Below are positions 8,114-16,855 of a stretch of DNA of 46,134 nucleotides, piece by piece. The notes beneath the pieces are model-generated. The model was not told the DNA's origin, ran no database searches, and saw nothing but the letters and a program-made list of their open reading frames with translations. Origin of the DNA: Butyrivibrio sp. WCD3002 (lineage in GTDB: Bacteria; Bacillota; Clostridia; Lachnospirales; Lachnospiraceae); NCBI RefSeq assembly GCF_000424265.1, contig NZ_AUJO01000027.1, positions 1 through 46,134 of the forward strand, read 5' to 3'. The position numbers were made by a program, and so were the translations under genes. Position 1 is the first letter of the stretch, and every line of letters starts with the position of its first letter.

Positions 8114-10039
8114 TTATTTCCCCGTCAGTTCATGGTACTCCACGCGGAAGTACTCATCTATTCTGTCGTTTTGTTCATAATACGAATGCCAGTTACCGGC
8201 AGCGTCTTCATATCCAAAAACGCCAATAACCGGAAATTCTTTTTGAAGATCCAGAAGGTATCCGGTGTAATCAGTCTTTATTCCAAGAAGCTCATACATG
8301 TTTGCAGCAAGGTAATTAAGGCTCATATCTTTTTCGATCTGCCCTTTTCCCAGATCATAGTTAGCCCAAATCATATAAGGTGTCATGTATCTATGGGCAG
8401 CGTTTTCGATACTTCCGTCATTTTCATATAAAGCTTCTATGGAACCGTCGTAAATTGCTGGCTGGTGGTCTCCAAACATCACAATCACGGCCTTCTCATC
8501 AACATTCCTAAAATGATCAACCAGATTCTTATAAGCTATAGAAGATTCTCTTACCAGAGTTAAATAATTTATCATGCTCTGGTACATTTTATAGTCATCA
8601 CCAACGGAAACATAAGAGTCAATGTTTAGAGAATCGGTATATCCACCATGATTCTGCATAGTCACATTGAAAACAAATGATGGCTTACTGCTGTTATCAT
8701 AGAGTTCTATAAGTTTATTGTAATCTGCCTGATCAGATATTCCCCAATTTATGACCGGTGAGTCCGGATCCATATCTGTCCTTGAATAGTAGTTATTAAA
8801 ATCAAAATACTTGTATACGTTTTTGCGATTATAATTAAACGCATTATATGGATGAAAAGCAATTGTTTCAGCACCAATTCTCTTCAGGTCATGCCCAATA
8901 CTGTAAGCATTCTTCAGATTATATTGCTGATAAGGATAAACCCCAACATTATATCCCGCCATAGAAAGTCCGGTTAAAAATTCGAATTCACTATTGGCTG
9001 TTCCTCCGCCACATACAGGGACATACACAAATCCGCGCATAGTATAATCCGAAATCCCATACCAATCAGCCATATAATCTTCAGCTTCAAAATCTCCTAA
9101 AACACTAAGATCAGAAAAGGCTTCGTTCATTATAGCTATTACCGTAGGCATATCCTCAATACTGTCAGTGTTATCCTCATATGTTGCAAGTAAGCCTTCT
9201 ACCTCGTCTCTACTATAGTTCTCAGGAACTTTTATCTTTGAATCCTGCAGAGTCATGACAAATCCGGCAGTAGCACCATACTCAGCATAAGAGTCCTGTG
9301 GCCTCACAGGATAAATCTCATATCCAAATCTGTCAAAAATAGGAACATTTAGGAATAACAAATATTCAAAAACAAGATAAACGATACCAGCCCCTACCAT
9401 GATAGCTCTTTTCTTCGCTCCCTTAATGTAAGGAAATGAGAAAAATCTGGTAATAACTATTACCCATAACAGAAGGATCAACGGTCTGACAATTCCATCT
9501 GTAAGCACAAAATTATATTGATCCGCAACCTTCGCAGCAGTCCCCGCAACAAGAATATCTGATGCCTTGAAGCAATCTCCGCGGAAAGCTTCGACGAAAT
9601 GATTGGTAGTGCCTAACATAAATGCAACTAGTATTGTCATTATATATGCTGCGTTAAAGCTCCCAAAAAGCAACAGGAAACCCAACTCCAATATAGCATA
9701 AATACAGATACTAATAATAATTGCAGGAACATGTATATTTCTCAACATATTATTCCAACAGGATTCTGTCACCCAAACAGCCAGCACAGGAATAACAAAA
9801 CTTATTGGAATTGCCAGTTTTATGCTGATATTCCGCTTTTTCCTGACAAATACATAATATGCTGAAAAAAACACCAGCAATTCCCAAGACAGCACATAAA
9901 AATAAAAGCTGCCACGCAGTAGTCCCAGCTTTCCCACTAAATAAAATATTCTTAAATAGTGATATCCTATCAGGAATACCACTAAAAAAAACACTACCGT
10001 AATAACTCTTCTGATTCTCGCCAAACTCAAATTCTGCAT
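8114..10039 (-). CDS. LtaS-type phosphoglycerol transferase (sulfatase fold)
   Basis: A 641-residue membrane enzyme with about five to six N-terminal helices (residues 10-235) and an extracellular alkaline-phosphatase/sulfatase domain (about 295-600). Motifs match LtaS: 'MNEAFSD' (304-310, metal ligand E306), 'GGGTANSEFEFLTG' (344-357, nucleophile T347), 'MQNHGGY', and 'MFGDHQP' with metal ligands D524 and H525. LtaS enzymes move glycerol phosphate from phosphatidylglycerol onto a growing teichoic acid chain. Whether this one polymerises lipoteichoic acid or decorates another glycan cannot be told. It follows the TIG-like and GDPD-like genes by 3 bp, so one transcript is likely. Confidence 0.85.
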   Translation of the reverse strand: MQNLSLARIRRVITVVFFLVVFLIGYHYLRIFYLVGKLGLLRGSFYFYVLSWELLVFFSAYYVFVRKKRNISIKLAIPISFVIPVLAVWVTESCWNNMLRNIHVPAIIISICIYAILELGFLLLFGSFNAAYIMTILVAFMLGTTNHFVEAFRGDCFKASDILVAGTAAKVADQYNFVLTDGIVRPLILLLWVIVITRFFSFPYIKGAKKRAIMVGAGIVYLVFEYLLFLNVPIFDRFGYEIYPVRPQDSYAEYGATAGFVMTLQDSKIKVPENYSRDEVEGLLATYEDNTDSIEDMPTVIAIMNEAFSDLSVLGDFEAEDYMADWYGISDYTMRGFVYVPVCGGGTANSEFEFLTGLSMAGYNVGVYPYQQYNLKNAYSIGHDLKRIGAETIAFHPYNAFNYNRKNVYKYFDFNNYYSRTDMDPDSPVINWGISDQADYNKLIELYDNSSKPSFVFNVTMQNHGGYTDSLNIDSYVSVGDDYKMYQSMINYLTLVRESSIAYKNLVDHFRNVDEKAVIVMFGDHQPAIYDGSIEALYENDGSIENAAHRYMTPYMIWANYDLGKGQIEKDMSLNYLAANMYELLGIKTDYTGYLLDLQKEFPVIGVFGYEDAAGNWHSYYEQNDRIDEYFRVEYHELTGK

Positions 10040-10042
10040 CTA

Positions 10043-10453
10043 TTATTCCACATCACCTTCCACAACAAATGGTAGCTTATTTGAAAGCCTGTCAATATCA
10101 CTGTTCACCTTGACCTGAACCTGAATGTAGTATGTCCCAGGTGTTCTTCTTATTTTTTTTATAAGCTTCACCACCACATGATTATCATCTTTCTCAACAA
10201 TCCGATTCATACCATTCCATTCACCGTTGACATATACCGCTATAGCATCGCTTAGCCCTTCACCTTTTATAGTTATAGTATTATCATCACCAAGTCCATT
10301 CTGGTCCGCAATTGACGGCGGATCAATTTCCGTGATTTTCGGAGTACTTTTCATGTATGTAGGAACTGTGTATGCGAAGAAATATGCTGACAGTAAAAAT
10401 CCTGCAACCAAAAGGCATATCCATTTTTGTCTATTCAAATACTTTTCCTCCAC
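10043..10453 (-). CDS. Small membrane-anchored protein with IPT/TIG-like domain
   Basis: About 136 residues from a GTG start at 10453, chosen because GGAG sits 5 nt upstream within the end of the preceding gene; a TTG at 10477 would give 8 more residues without a better site. One membrane helix at about 10-30 is followed by an extracellular all-beta domain with 'ITEIDPPSIADQNG', 'TITIKGEGLSDAIAVYVNG' and 'PGTYYIQVQVKV', which resembles IPT/TIG immunoglobulin-like folds. No catalytic residues are apparent. It is wedged between a GDPD-like gene and an LtaS-like gene, so a helper role in polyglycerol-phosphate metabolism is possible. Confidence 0.6.
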   Translation of the reverse strand: MEEKYLNRQKWICLLVAGFLLSAYFFAYTVPTYMKSTPKITEIDPPSIADQNGLGDDNTITIKGEGLSDAIAVYVNGEWNGMNRIVEKDDNHVVVKLIKKIRRTPGTYYIQVQVKVNSDIDRLSNKLPFVVEGDVE

Positions 10454-10455
10454 TT

Positions 10456-11313
10456 TTACTCCATCTCCGTATCCCAATACTGAAGATTCATGTCGCTTAC
10501 ATCTGTATATATTCCGGCAATACCTTCATCAAAATAAGATTTCATCTCATCCGTCTCATTAACCGTGTGAACAAAAAGCGGAACACCTGTATCCAGTAAA
10601 GCCTTAAGCCAATCCTTATTTTGAGCTCTATCAACAGAAAGAGTGACACCTACCAGATTCATCTCCTTCACATCCTTTGTTAACACCTCTTTCTGAAGCT
10701 CCTCTTCCTTACATTTATATAGCGTATAAATAATTCTGTGAAACCCCATGTCATAAATTTCCTGATACTGATCCCTGTGATATATCTGTACAATGAAATG
10801 ATCAAGTAAATCCGGGCACATTTCTTTAATTTTCTCGCAGCAATGCTTATTCTTCTTTTTACAATCAGTTACCACATAAAAATCCGGATGCTCTTTTATA
10901 AAATCCACAAGATCAGATAAGCTCATGGATGTAAGTTCATTCATGAATCTTGCCTTAAGAAACTCTTCCTTGGTCGGAGCCTGTGTGAACTCGAATCCCC
11001 ATACCCAGCCATCATGATAATGGGCACAGACAAGCTCATCATCAGAAGTTAGCGCAAAATCAAATTCAGAAACCCTGTTACCATTTTCATAGCACGTTTC
11101 TAATGACTCTCTGCTATTTGTATAAGGCAAAAGCTCACCGTTGCTACTTTGAACAAAGCCACCTGCATGAACTACATATCGGGTATCTTTAAGAAAATTC
11201 CTAAAAACCTCGTTGTCATTTCTTCCTTTTCTAAAAAAAATAATGCATGCAGCAAATATGATTATTGCCACAAATGCGCAATATATTAACATCTTTAACC
11301 GATAATTCTTCAT
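10456..11313 (-). CDS. Membrane-anchored glycerophosphodiester phosphodiesterase-like protein
   Basis: A 285-residue protein with an N-terminal membrane anchor (about 7-28) and a TIM-barrel GDPD/PI-PLC-like domain. The catalytic pattern is visible as 'HAGG' (H49), 'NSRESLETCYENG', 'SEFDF' (E83, D85) and 'CAHYHDG' (H98), in the order seen in GDPD enzymes, which split glycerophosphodiesters into glycerol-3-phosphate and an alcohol. Here it would act outside the membrane. Next to an LtaS-like gene it could trim glycerophosphate polymers or lipids. The family is clear; the substrate is inferred. Confidence 0.78.
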   Translation of the reverse strand: MKNYRLKMLIYCAFVAIIIFAACIIFFRKGRNDNEVFRNFLKDTRYVVHAGGFVQSSNGELLPYTNSRESLETCYENGNRVSEFDFALTSDDELVCAHYHDGWVWGFEFTQAPTKEEFLKARFMNELTSMSLSDLVDFIKEHPDFYVVTDCKKKNKHCCEKIKEMCPDLLDHFIVQIYHRDQYQEIYDMGFHRIIYTLYKCKEEELQKEVLTKDVKEMNLVGVTLSVDRAQNKDWLKALLDTGVPLFVHTVNETDEMKSYFDEGIAGIYTDVSDMNLQYWDTEME

Positions 11314-11388
11314 ATCACACGTTTTTCCATAAGTAAAAAGTAAACTCTCCCGGCTATATAGCTAAGGGTGTATTCATCTAAAGCAAAC

Positions 11389-11419
11389 GCCATTTTATAC
11401 CCTAAGGGTGTAAAATGGC
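11389..11419 (-). terminator. Terminator after manC
   Basis: A 14-bp near-perfect stem (GCCATTTTATACCC with GGGTGTAAAATGGC, loop TAA) just downstream of the manC stop, followed on the minus strand by the T-rich GTTTGCTTT. The 11-mer CTAAGGGTGTA in its right arm is repeated at 11362-11372. Confidence 0.7.
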
Positions 11420-11439
11420 ATCACTTATAAATCAATATA

Positions 11440-12756
11440 TCAAAGTTCGTATTTATGCTTATCCTCTACTGAAATCTCAGCGCCAAGCTGAACTTCGATG
11501 ATCTGAAGCACTTCGTCTCCGGTATTGATGACAGTGTGCTTGGATCCTGCTGCCATGGCAACAACATCGCCAGCAGTGACGTTGCGCTCGATGCCATCAA
11601 CGATGGTCTTACCTGAGCCACGAACAATGTTCCAAACCTCATCTCTTCTGTCATGGCTGTGGTAGTTCATTGAATGACCGGGGTTAAGCGTAACCTTGAT
11701 GGTCATTGAATCCTTCTCAACATCTATAACCTGATAGCTGCCCCATGACTTCTCAGCAAACATGATGGGCTGCTCAATCTGTTCAACGAAAGGCTTAATA
11801 TAGGAACTCTGTTCTTTATCCGATACAAGAATTCCCTCGGGAGAGGATGCGATTACTGCGTTCTTGATACCCATGACAATTACAGGAACGTTCATATCAT
11901 TAATAACATGTACATTCTCGCAGGTCTCATTAAGAAGAGCATCCCCTATTACATTTTCCTGCATTGCCTCTGTGAGCGTATTCCAGGTTCCAAGGTCCTT
12001 CCACATACCACCAAAGCGGATGACATTGATGCTGGATTCCTTCTCAACTACAGCGTAATCAAATGAAATCTTATCAAGTGTCTCATACTTCGCAAAAAGA
12101 TCATCATAGTCTGAAAAATCTATGAGCTCATGCGCTTTATCAAGAAGGTATGAAAGCTTGTATGCAAAGATACCACCATTCCAGAGAGCGCCTTTGGAAA
12201 TGTAATCCTTAGCAGTCTCTACGTCTGGTTTTTCCTTGAAAGCTGTAACCTTCGATACATCATTTTTATCCTCAGGAATGATATAACCATACTTCTCAGA
12301 AGGATATGTGGGATCGATTCCCATAAGTGTAAGGTTTGCACTACCCTTGGCAGCAAGATCGGACAACTTTTTAAGCGCCTCAAAATAGGCTCTGTCGACA
12401 TAAGGATCAACAGGGCATACTACAACAGGCTCATCCATATTAACCCCTTGCTTATCATGAAGATACGCGCTTGCAAGAGCAATTGCAGGGAAGGTATCCC
12501 TTCTGCAGGGCTCAATTGAAATTCCAACATCCGGACCAAGCTGGTTATTTATTGCAGAAACCTGAGTCTTGCTTGTCGCAATAGTTACATTGGAATCAGC
12601 ATCTACTTCCTTAATCTGTCTGTAGACACGCTGAACCATAGACTCATAGGTGCCATTTTCATCTTTAAAGATCTTAATAAACTGCTTTGACCTTACATCA
12701 TTGGAAAGGGGCCAAAGACGCTGTCCGGAACCACCGGATAAAAGAATTATGTTCAT
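11440..12756 (-). CDS. manC: Mannose-1-phosphate guanylyltransferase with C-terminal cupin
   Basis: Makes GDP-mannose from mannose-1-phosphate and GTP. The N-terminus has the nucleotidyltransferase motif 'LSGGSGQRLWPLS', then 'FKEKPD' and 'WNGGIFAYK'. From about residue 330 a cupin domain follows, with 'NPGHSMNYHSHDRRDEVWNIVRG', as in AlgA/ManC type II proteins. Length is 438 residues against about 460 for the two-domain family. It starts directly after the gmd stop, so the pair is cotranscribed and translationally linked. No phosphomannomutase gene is in the window. Confidence 0.92.
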   Translation of the reverse strand: MNIILLSGGSGQRLWPLSNDVRSKQFIKIFKDENGTYESMVQRVYRQIKEVDADSNVTIATSKTQVSAINNQLGPDVGISIEPCRRDTFPAIALASAYLHDKQGVNMDEPVVVCPVDPYVDRAYFEALKKLSDLAAKGSANLTLMGIDPTYPSEKYGYIIPEDKNDVSKVTAFKEKPDVETAKDYISKGALWNGGIFAYKLSYLLDKAHELIDFSDYDDLFAKYETLDKISFDYAVVEKESSINVIRFGGMWKDLGTWNTLTEAMQENVIGDALLNETCENVHVINDMNVPVIVMGIKNAVIASSPEGILVSDKEQSSYIKPFVEQIEQPIMFAEKSWGSYQVIDVEKDSMTIKVTLNPGHSMNYHSHDRRDEVWNIVRGSGKTIVDGIERNVTAGDVVAMAAGSKHTVINTGDEVLQIIEVQLGAEISVEDKHKYEL

Positions 12757-13848
12757 TTACTTTACAACGCCCTTCTCAAGATACTCTGCAAGATTCATCT
12801 TGATGTGCTCACCGGCACGTTCAACCGCAACCTTCTCCATATCATGCTTTACCATGATCTCAACAAGCTCTTCAAAGCTGGTCTTTGTAGGATTCCAGCC
12901 AAGTTCATTCTTTGCCTTGGTGGGATCACCCCAAAGATTAACAACATCGGTAGGTCTGTAGAAATCAGGACTAACCTCTACAAGAACCTTACCTGTAGCC
13001 TTGTCGATACCCTTCTCATCTATACCTTCACCCTTCCACTCAAGTTCGATTCCGGCATGATGGAAAGCCAGAGTAGCAAACTCACGTACAGAATGCTGAA
13101 CACCTGTAGCAATGACAAAATCCTCAGGCTTATCATTCTGAAGAATGAGCCACATACATTCTACATAATCTTTTGCATAACCCCAGTCACGAAGTGAATC
13201 GAGATTACCAAGATAAAGCTTATCCTGCTTGCCCTGCGCAATACGAGCTGCTGCAAGGGTAATTTTTCTTGTAACAAATGTCTCACCTCTGCGCTCTGAC
13301 TCGTGATTGAATAAAATACCTGAGCAGCAGAACATATTGTAAGCTTCTCTGTATTCCTTGACGATCCAGAATCCATACTGCTTGGCAACAGCATAAGGGC
13401 TGTAGGGATGGAAAGGTGTATTCTCATTCTGAGGGACTTCCTCAACCTTACCATAAAGCTCTGAAGTAGATGCCTGATAAATACGACAAGTATCAGCAAG
13501 TCCGCAAAGACGAACTGCTTCAAGAACTCTAAGTACACCTGTTGCATCAACGTCAGCTGTAAACTCAGGTGAATCAAAAGAAACCTGAACGTGACTCTGT
13601 GCAGCAAGATTATATATCTCATCAGGTCTTACTTTACTTACAACCTGCATAATACTCATGGAATCACCAAGATCTCCATAGTGAAGATGAAAGCCTGGTT
13701 CCCCTTCAAGATGAGCAATTCTCTCTCTATAATCAACGGATGAACGACGTATCACTCCGTGAACCTCATACCCTTTATCCAGCAAAAACTCTGCAAGGTA
13801 TGAACCATCCTGACCAGTAACTCCTGTAATAAGTGCTTTTTTAGCCAT
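12757..13848 (-). CDS. gmd: GDP-mannose 4,6-dehydratase
   Basis: Converts GDP-D-mannose to GDP-4-keto-6-deoxy-D-mannose. This 363-residue extended SDR has the NADP motif '[23 protein letters not shown]', the typical 'RRSS' segment and '[13 protein letters not shown]', and the catalytic YxxxK in '[10 protein letters not shown]'. It is followed immediately by manC and preceded by a glycosyltransferase. The usual next enzyme (GDP-fucose synthase or a GDP-rhamnose reductase) is not seen beside it. Confidence 0.95.
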   Translation of the reverse strand: MAKKALITGVTGQDGSYLAEFLLDKGYEVHGVIRRSSVDYRERIAHLEGEPGFHLHYGDLGDSMSIMQVVSKVRPDEIYNLAAQSHVQVSFDSPEFTADVDATGVLRVLEAVRLCGLADTCRIYQASTSELYGKVEEVPQNENTPFHPYSPYAVAKQYGFWIVKEYREAYNMFCCSGILFNHESERRGETFVTRKITLAAARIAQGKQDKLYLGNLDSLRDWGYAKDYVECMWLILQNDKPEDFVIATGVQHSVREFATLAFHHAGIELEWKGEGIDEKGIDKATGKVLVEVSPDFYRPTDVVNLWGDPTKAKNELGWNPTKTSFEELVEIMVKHDMEKVAVERAGEHIKMNLAEYLEKGVVK

Positions 13849-13908
13849 TTTTACTTCCTTTCCGTTATAACCATTAAAAGTAGATTATAAGTTTGACATT
13901 ACATTATA

Positions 13909-14724
13909 TCATAAATTATTGGAATCTTCGCTTTTCTTATAAAAATGCTCTATGATATGCGCTATCGGTTTCGGCCAGAATTTACAAAACATCTCAAAAT
14001 CTTCTCGGGTTCTGGTATTTCCGTTTATAAGAGCTGTAGTCTCAGAATCATCATGAATTCTATGAACCATCAGTATATCATTAACAAAAACAAACTCTCC
14101 CTTGCGTCTGGAAAACCTCTCCCAAGCCTGCCAGTCAATGCCGCCTTTATATCCCGGAATAAAAAGCTGCCTTGGAAGATTCTCCGGAACATAGGTAACT
14201 GATGGGCAACATATGGCAGAGCCAAAGGACAGCATCCTTCGTCTCATGAATCTGGAAGGCCACATAAACCTTGGTCTTAGCGGGAACAACATGATTCTTT
14301 TGATATTTAGATTCTTTATATCTGAAACCTCTATCCCATTCCTAAGCTCAGCGTAATCTGTATATGCAATCAAAGGTCTCTTCGTTCCATTAAAATGTTC
14401 CACTACCTTCTTGGCAAAATCCTTTTTATACAGATCATCCTGGTGGGCAATGGTGACCAGTCTTGTATTGGCACAGCTTACAGCAAAATTCCAATCTGTA
14501 GCAATATCACTGTTAAACTTACGTTCTTCATTTACAAAGTATGATATGCCATATTTCTTTGCAAGTCCTTCCAAAAATTCAGACGGAGTCGAAGTGCACA
14601 TGATCACATTTGTCTGCAAGGATTGCGATGTCACGGACTGTATACATTCCTCTATATATTTACTTTCTCCGTATGCACAGATCGTAAAAGTGTGATCTTT
14701 TGCAGTAAATATCTGTTTATTCAT
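13909..14724 (-). CDS. Glycosyltransferase family 2
   Basis: A 271-residue GT-A enzyme. The N-terminus 'HTFTICAYGESKYIEECIQSVTSQS' is the nucleotide-sugar fold of GT2, 'IAHQDDLYKKDFAKKV' carries the metal-binding DxD-like acid pair, and 'GGIDWQAWERFSRR' is the acceptor-side ED-like region. No membrane segment is seen. It lies 60 bp upstream of gmd and may use the GDP-sugar made by gmd/manC, but donor and acceptor cannot be read from the sequence. Confidence 0.85.
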   Translation of the reverse strand: MNKQIFTAKDHTFTICAYGESKYIEECIQSVTSQSLQTNVIMCTSTPSEFLEGLAKKYGISYFVNEERKFNSDIATDWNFAVSCANTRLVTIAHQDDLYKKDFAKKVVEHFNGTKRPLIAYTDYAELRNGIEVSDIKNLNIKRIMLFPLRPRFMWPSRFMRRRMLSFGSAICCPSVTYVPENLPRQLFIPGYKGGIDWQAWERFSRRKGEFVFVNDILMVHRIHDDSETTALINGNTRTREDFEMFCKFWPKPIAHIIEHFYKKSEDSNNL

Positions 14725-14812
14725 TCCATATTTTCACTTTTCAAATTATTAACATAATTGCCGGCAAGGCAGCATAACTATTATATTACATCTAGCGGTA
14801 TTGTAGATTAAA

Positions 14813-14855
14813 AAGCAACCAAAAAGCAACTTTAATGGTTGCTTTTTGGTTGCTT
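14813..14855 (-). terminator. Perfect 18-bp stem terminator after the broken rubredoxin copy
   Basis: AAGCAACCAAAAAGCAAC and its exact complement flank a 7-nt loop. The stem itself contains the repeated unit GCAACC/GCAAC. On the minus strand it is followed by TTTTTAA, so it should end transcripts of the gene at 14890-15465. Another GGTTGC copy follows at about 14859-14864. Confidence 0.8.
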
Positions 14856-14889
14856 ATCGGTTGCCTTTCTAATATATATCAGAGATTCA

Positions 14890-15465
14890 TCATCTTATCA
14901 GCTTCTCGAAATCTGCTTTAGGATGTTTACAGATAGGACATATGAAATCGTCGGGAAGTTCTTCGCCAACCCATTCATAGCCACAGATCAGGCAGCGCCA
15001 TACTGTCTCACCCTTAGGAGTTGTACCAACTGCTTCCGGCTTTGGCTTAATATCATTTTGATAATACTCATAGGTGCAGGATGAGGTATCAGATAAAACT
15101 GTCATAAATGTGGGCTCACAGATGAAAAGTGTATGGGAGCCAAGGTCAACCTCCTGCTCAACCTTAAGAGAGAAATATGCATTTGTGCCACTGGTAATAT
15201 AGGGCACGCCATTCTCAGCTATGGCATAATTGAAGGCATCGTAGTCTGCTCCGAACTTATCAACATCTCTTCCTGACTGGAATCCAAAATGCTTGAACAG
15301 ATCAAAGCCTGCGTCCTTACTGATGGCAGATACATTGCAAACACCGGTATCTTTTATCATGTCATGGGTGAAGTTCGCTTTGTTCACAGCAATAGAAATA
15401 CGATTAGGTTCTGATGCCACCTGAATAGCGGTGTTGATAATGCAGCCATTTTGGAGCCCTCCTCT
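14890..15465 (-). pseudogene. Flavin reductase/rubredoxin, 5'-deleted duplicate
   Basis: Nearly identical to the intact gene at 16856-17497 but missing its first 82 bp. In the intact gene GCCATTTT occurs at 17411-17418 and 17493-17500; here the two are fused into one at 15445-15452. The original GGAGGG site and ATG are kept, but 82 is not a multiple of three, so translation from that ATG enters the wrong frame. The remaining frame, which could only start at an internal GTG (15420), still encodes most of the flavin-binding domain and the rubredoxin domain with both CxxC pairs. Probably not functional. Confidence 0.88.
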
Positions 15466-15511
15466 TTGAAGTTAGAAAAATGCTATTTTCCATTGTTCTC
15501 TTGAATTTATA

Positions 15512-16426
15512 TTATCCGCAAATCTCCTTAAGACTCTGGCCAAAAGCTTTTTCAGTCATATTCATTCTCCTGGCAGCTTCCTTAATGTCAATCAGCCCAT
15601 CATTAACCAAGGCGCATAAAGTTTCAAGACTTCCTTCGGCTCTTCCTTCGGCTCTTCCTTCGGCTCTTCCCTCGGCTCTTCCTTCTTCTATAGCTTTCGC
15701 TCTTTCTACTTCAACTTCTTTTTCAATCTCATCTTTCATGAGTTCTCTTAAAGCCTCACACATAGTTCCTTCTCTCCTTATCTGCTCATACAACATAAAA
15801 TTCGCCTGTACGCTTGCCTGCAAAACAGCATCTGTATTCTGCCTGTCTATAGGCATGGTAAGTTCTGCAGTCTCTTCTATAAACCTTCGAACATCCTCTT
15901 TATCTGCATTATCCGTAAGTACCCTTAAAGCAGAGTAATCCTCAGGAGATACCTGCCTTGTTACAACAATCTGCAACGGAATATTAATTATCCCATTAAT
16001 GTAATAGATTCCCTGATGTGGATTATCTACACAAGCCCCGATCTGCGAAAGCATACTCATCAATTCGCGAGGATACGCATTTCTAAATAATGATATACTC
16101 ATCGAATCATTTGGGATCTCATTCACAGAATTACCCAAAGCCTTGTAAATACAAGCATAACCAACAGTCTTATACAAAGTATCTATAGTGAGCGCATCTC
16201 CCGGAGCCTTATATTCAACTATGTTATGTTCCCGAAAAATCCAACCTATTGGTTTCTTAATTCTGATATCATCTGACTTCTTGATAATGAGCATATCCAT
16301 CTTCAGCGGTTCCTTGGAAAGCTGATGCTCACTCTCAAACTCCAAATGATTACGGTCATCCTTGAGCTCGTACTCTATCGCGCCATAGAACGCAGGATGC
16401 CACTTGACCTTTTTGTTTTCTTCCAT
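15512..16426 (-). CDS. Rpn/PD-(D/E)XK-type putative nuclease
   Basis: A 304-residue protein. A nuclease-like core is suggested by 'KMDMLIIKKSD' followed by 'IVEYKAPGD', giving the D...ExK pattern of the PD-(D/E)XK superfamily, as in the Rpn / putative transposase proteins that occur in many copies in Lachnospiraceae. The C-terminal part is helical with four GRAE repeats (about 251-268) and ends 'EKAFGQSLKEI'. Rpn relatives cut DNA and promote RecA-independent recombination; whether this one is active is unknown. It lies between the two copies of the rubredoxin gene. Confidence 0.65.
   Translation of the reverse strand: MEENKKVKWHPAFYGAIEYELKDDRNHLEFESEHQLSKEPLKMDMLIIKKSDDIRIKKPIGWIFREHNIVEYKAPGDALTIDTLYKTVGYACIYKALGNSVNEIPNDSMSISLFRNAYPRELMSMLSQIGACVDNPHQGIYYINGIINIPLQIVVTRQVSPEDYSALRVLTDNADKEDVRRFIEETAELTMPIDRQNTDAVLQASVQANFMLYEQIRREGTMCEALRELMKDEIEKEVEVERAKAIEEGRAEGRAEGRAEGRAEGSLETLCALVNDGLIDIKEAARRMNMTEKAFGQSLKEICG
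15633..15683. repeat. 12-bp tandem repeat, about four copies
   Basis: About four copies of CTTCGGCTCTTC lie in tandem inside the nuclease gene and encode the repeated residues E-G-R-A. The unit is a multiple of three, so copy-number change would lengthen or shorten the linker without a frameshift. Confidence 0.85.
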
Positions 16427-16560
16427 AATGCAATCTTCCCTTTAATTATAATTTATATATATTCATAAAGCATTATGGAACATCTGTTCGAAAAACACAA
16501 GTTCGAATATACGTCAATTTATCTCTTAACTTCCAATAGTTTTACCACTCAAAAAAAGAT

Positions 16561-16597
16561 GCCCTGCTGACAGGCTCAATTTGCCTACCAGTAGGGC
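16561..16597 (-). terminator. Terminator of the small ORF
   Basis: An imperfect stem (GCCCTACTGGTAGGC against GCCTGTCAGCAGGGC, loop of about 7 nt), 6 bp after the stop of the small ORF and followed on the minus strand by ATCTTTTTTT. It is a good Rho-independent terminator and supports the region being transcribed leftwards. Confidence 0.75.
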
Positions 16598-16603
16598 TTA
16601 TAA

Positions 16604-16783
16604 TTATCCAAATAGAAATTCGTCAAGATCTTCTAAGGCTTCTCGAAGTTCAGGGTTCCTTTCCTGATTTATATAGCGTTCCAGCTGTAACGCTTCCCAT
16701 TCTTCAGGCTCACACTCCATGGTGTAAGAGAGATCAACTAAATCCCACAGGAACTTGCTTTTCTTAGTATTTTTGTGTGTCAT
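16604..16783 (-). CDS. Small acidic hypothetical protein, 59 residues
   Basis: Runs from ATG 16783 to TAA 16604. The product begins MTHKNTKKSKFLWDLVDL, then turns strongly acidic and helical ('CEPEEWEALQLERYINQE', ending 'EDLDEFLFG'). No Shine-Dalgarno is obvious upstream, but a strong terminator follows the stop. I do not recognise the family. The position next to an Rpn-type gene and between duplicated genes suggests an accessory cassette. It could also be a fragment of a longer lost gene. Confidence 0.45.
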   Translation of the reverse strand: MTHKNTKKSKFLWDLVDLSYTMECEPEEWEALQLERYINQERNPELREALEDLDEFLFG

Positions 16784-16855
16784 ACAGTTTTCTGGGCTTT
16801 TTCGCCTAAATTTTCAATTGAGTTTCAAAATTTACTGGAAGTTAAGAGTAATTCC

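Larger units (their letters stand above)
16523..16848. repeat. 13-bp inverted repeat bounding a small-ORF segment
   Basis: CTCTTAACTTCCA at 16523-16535 is exactly inverted at 16836-16848. The 326-bp interval holds one small ORF and its terminator. The arrangement resembles a MITE-like or integrated cassette, but no clear target duplication is visible, so this is only an observation. Confidence 0.45.
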
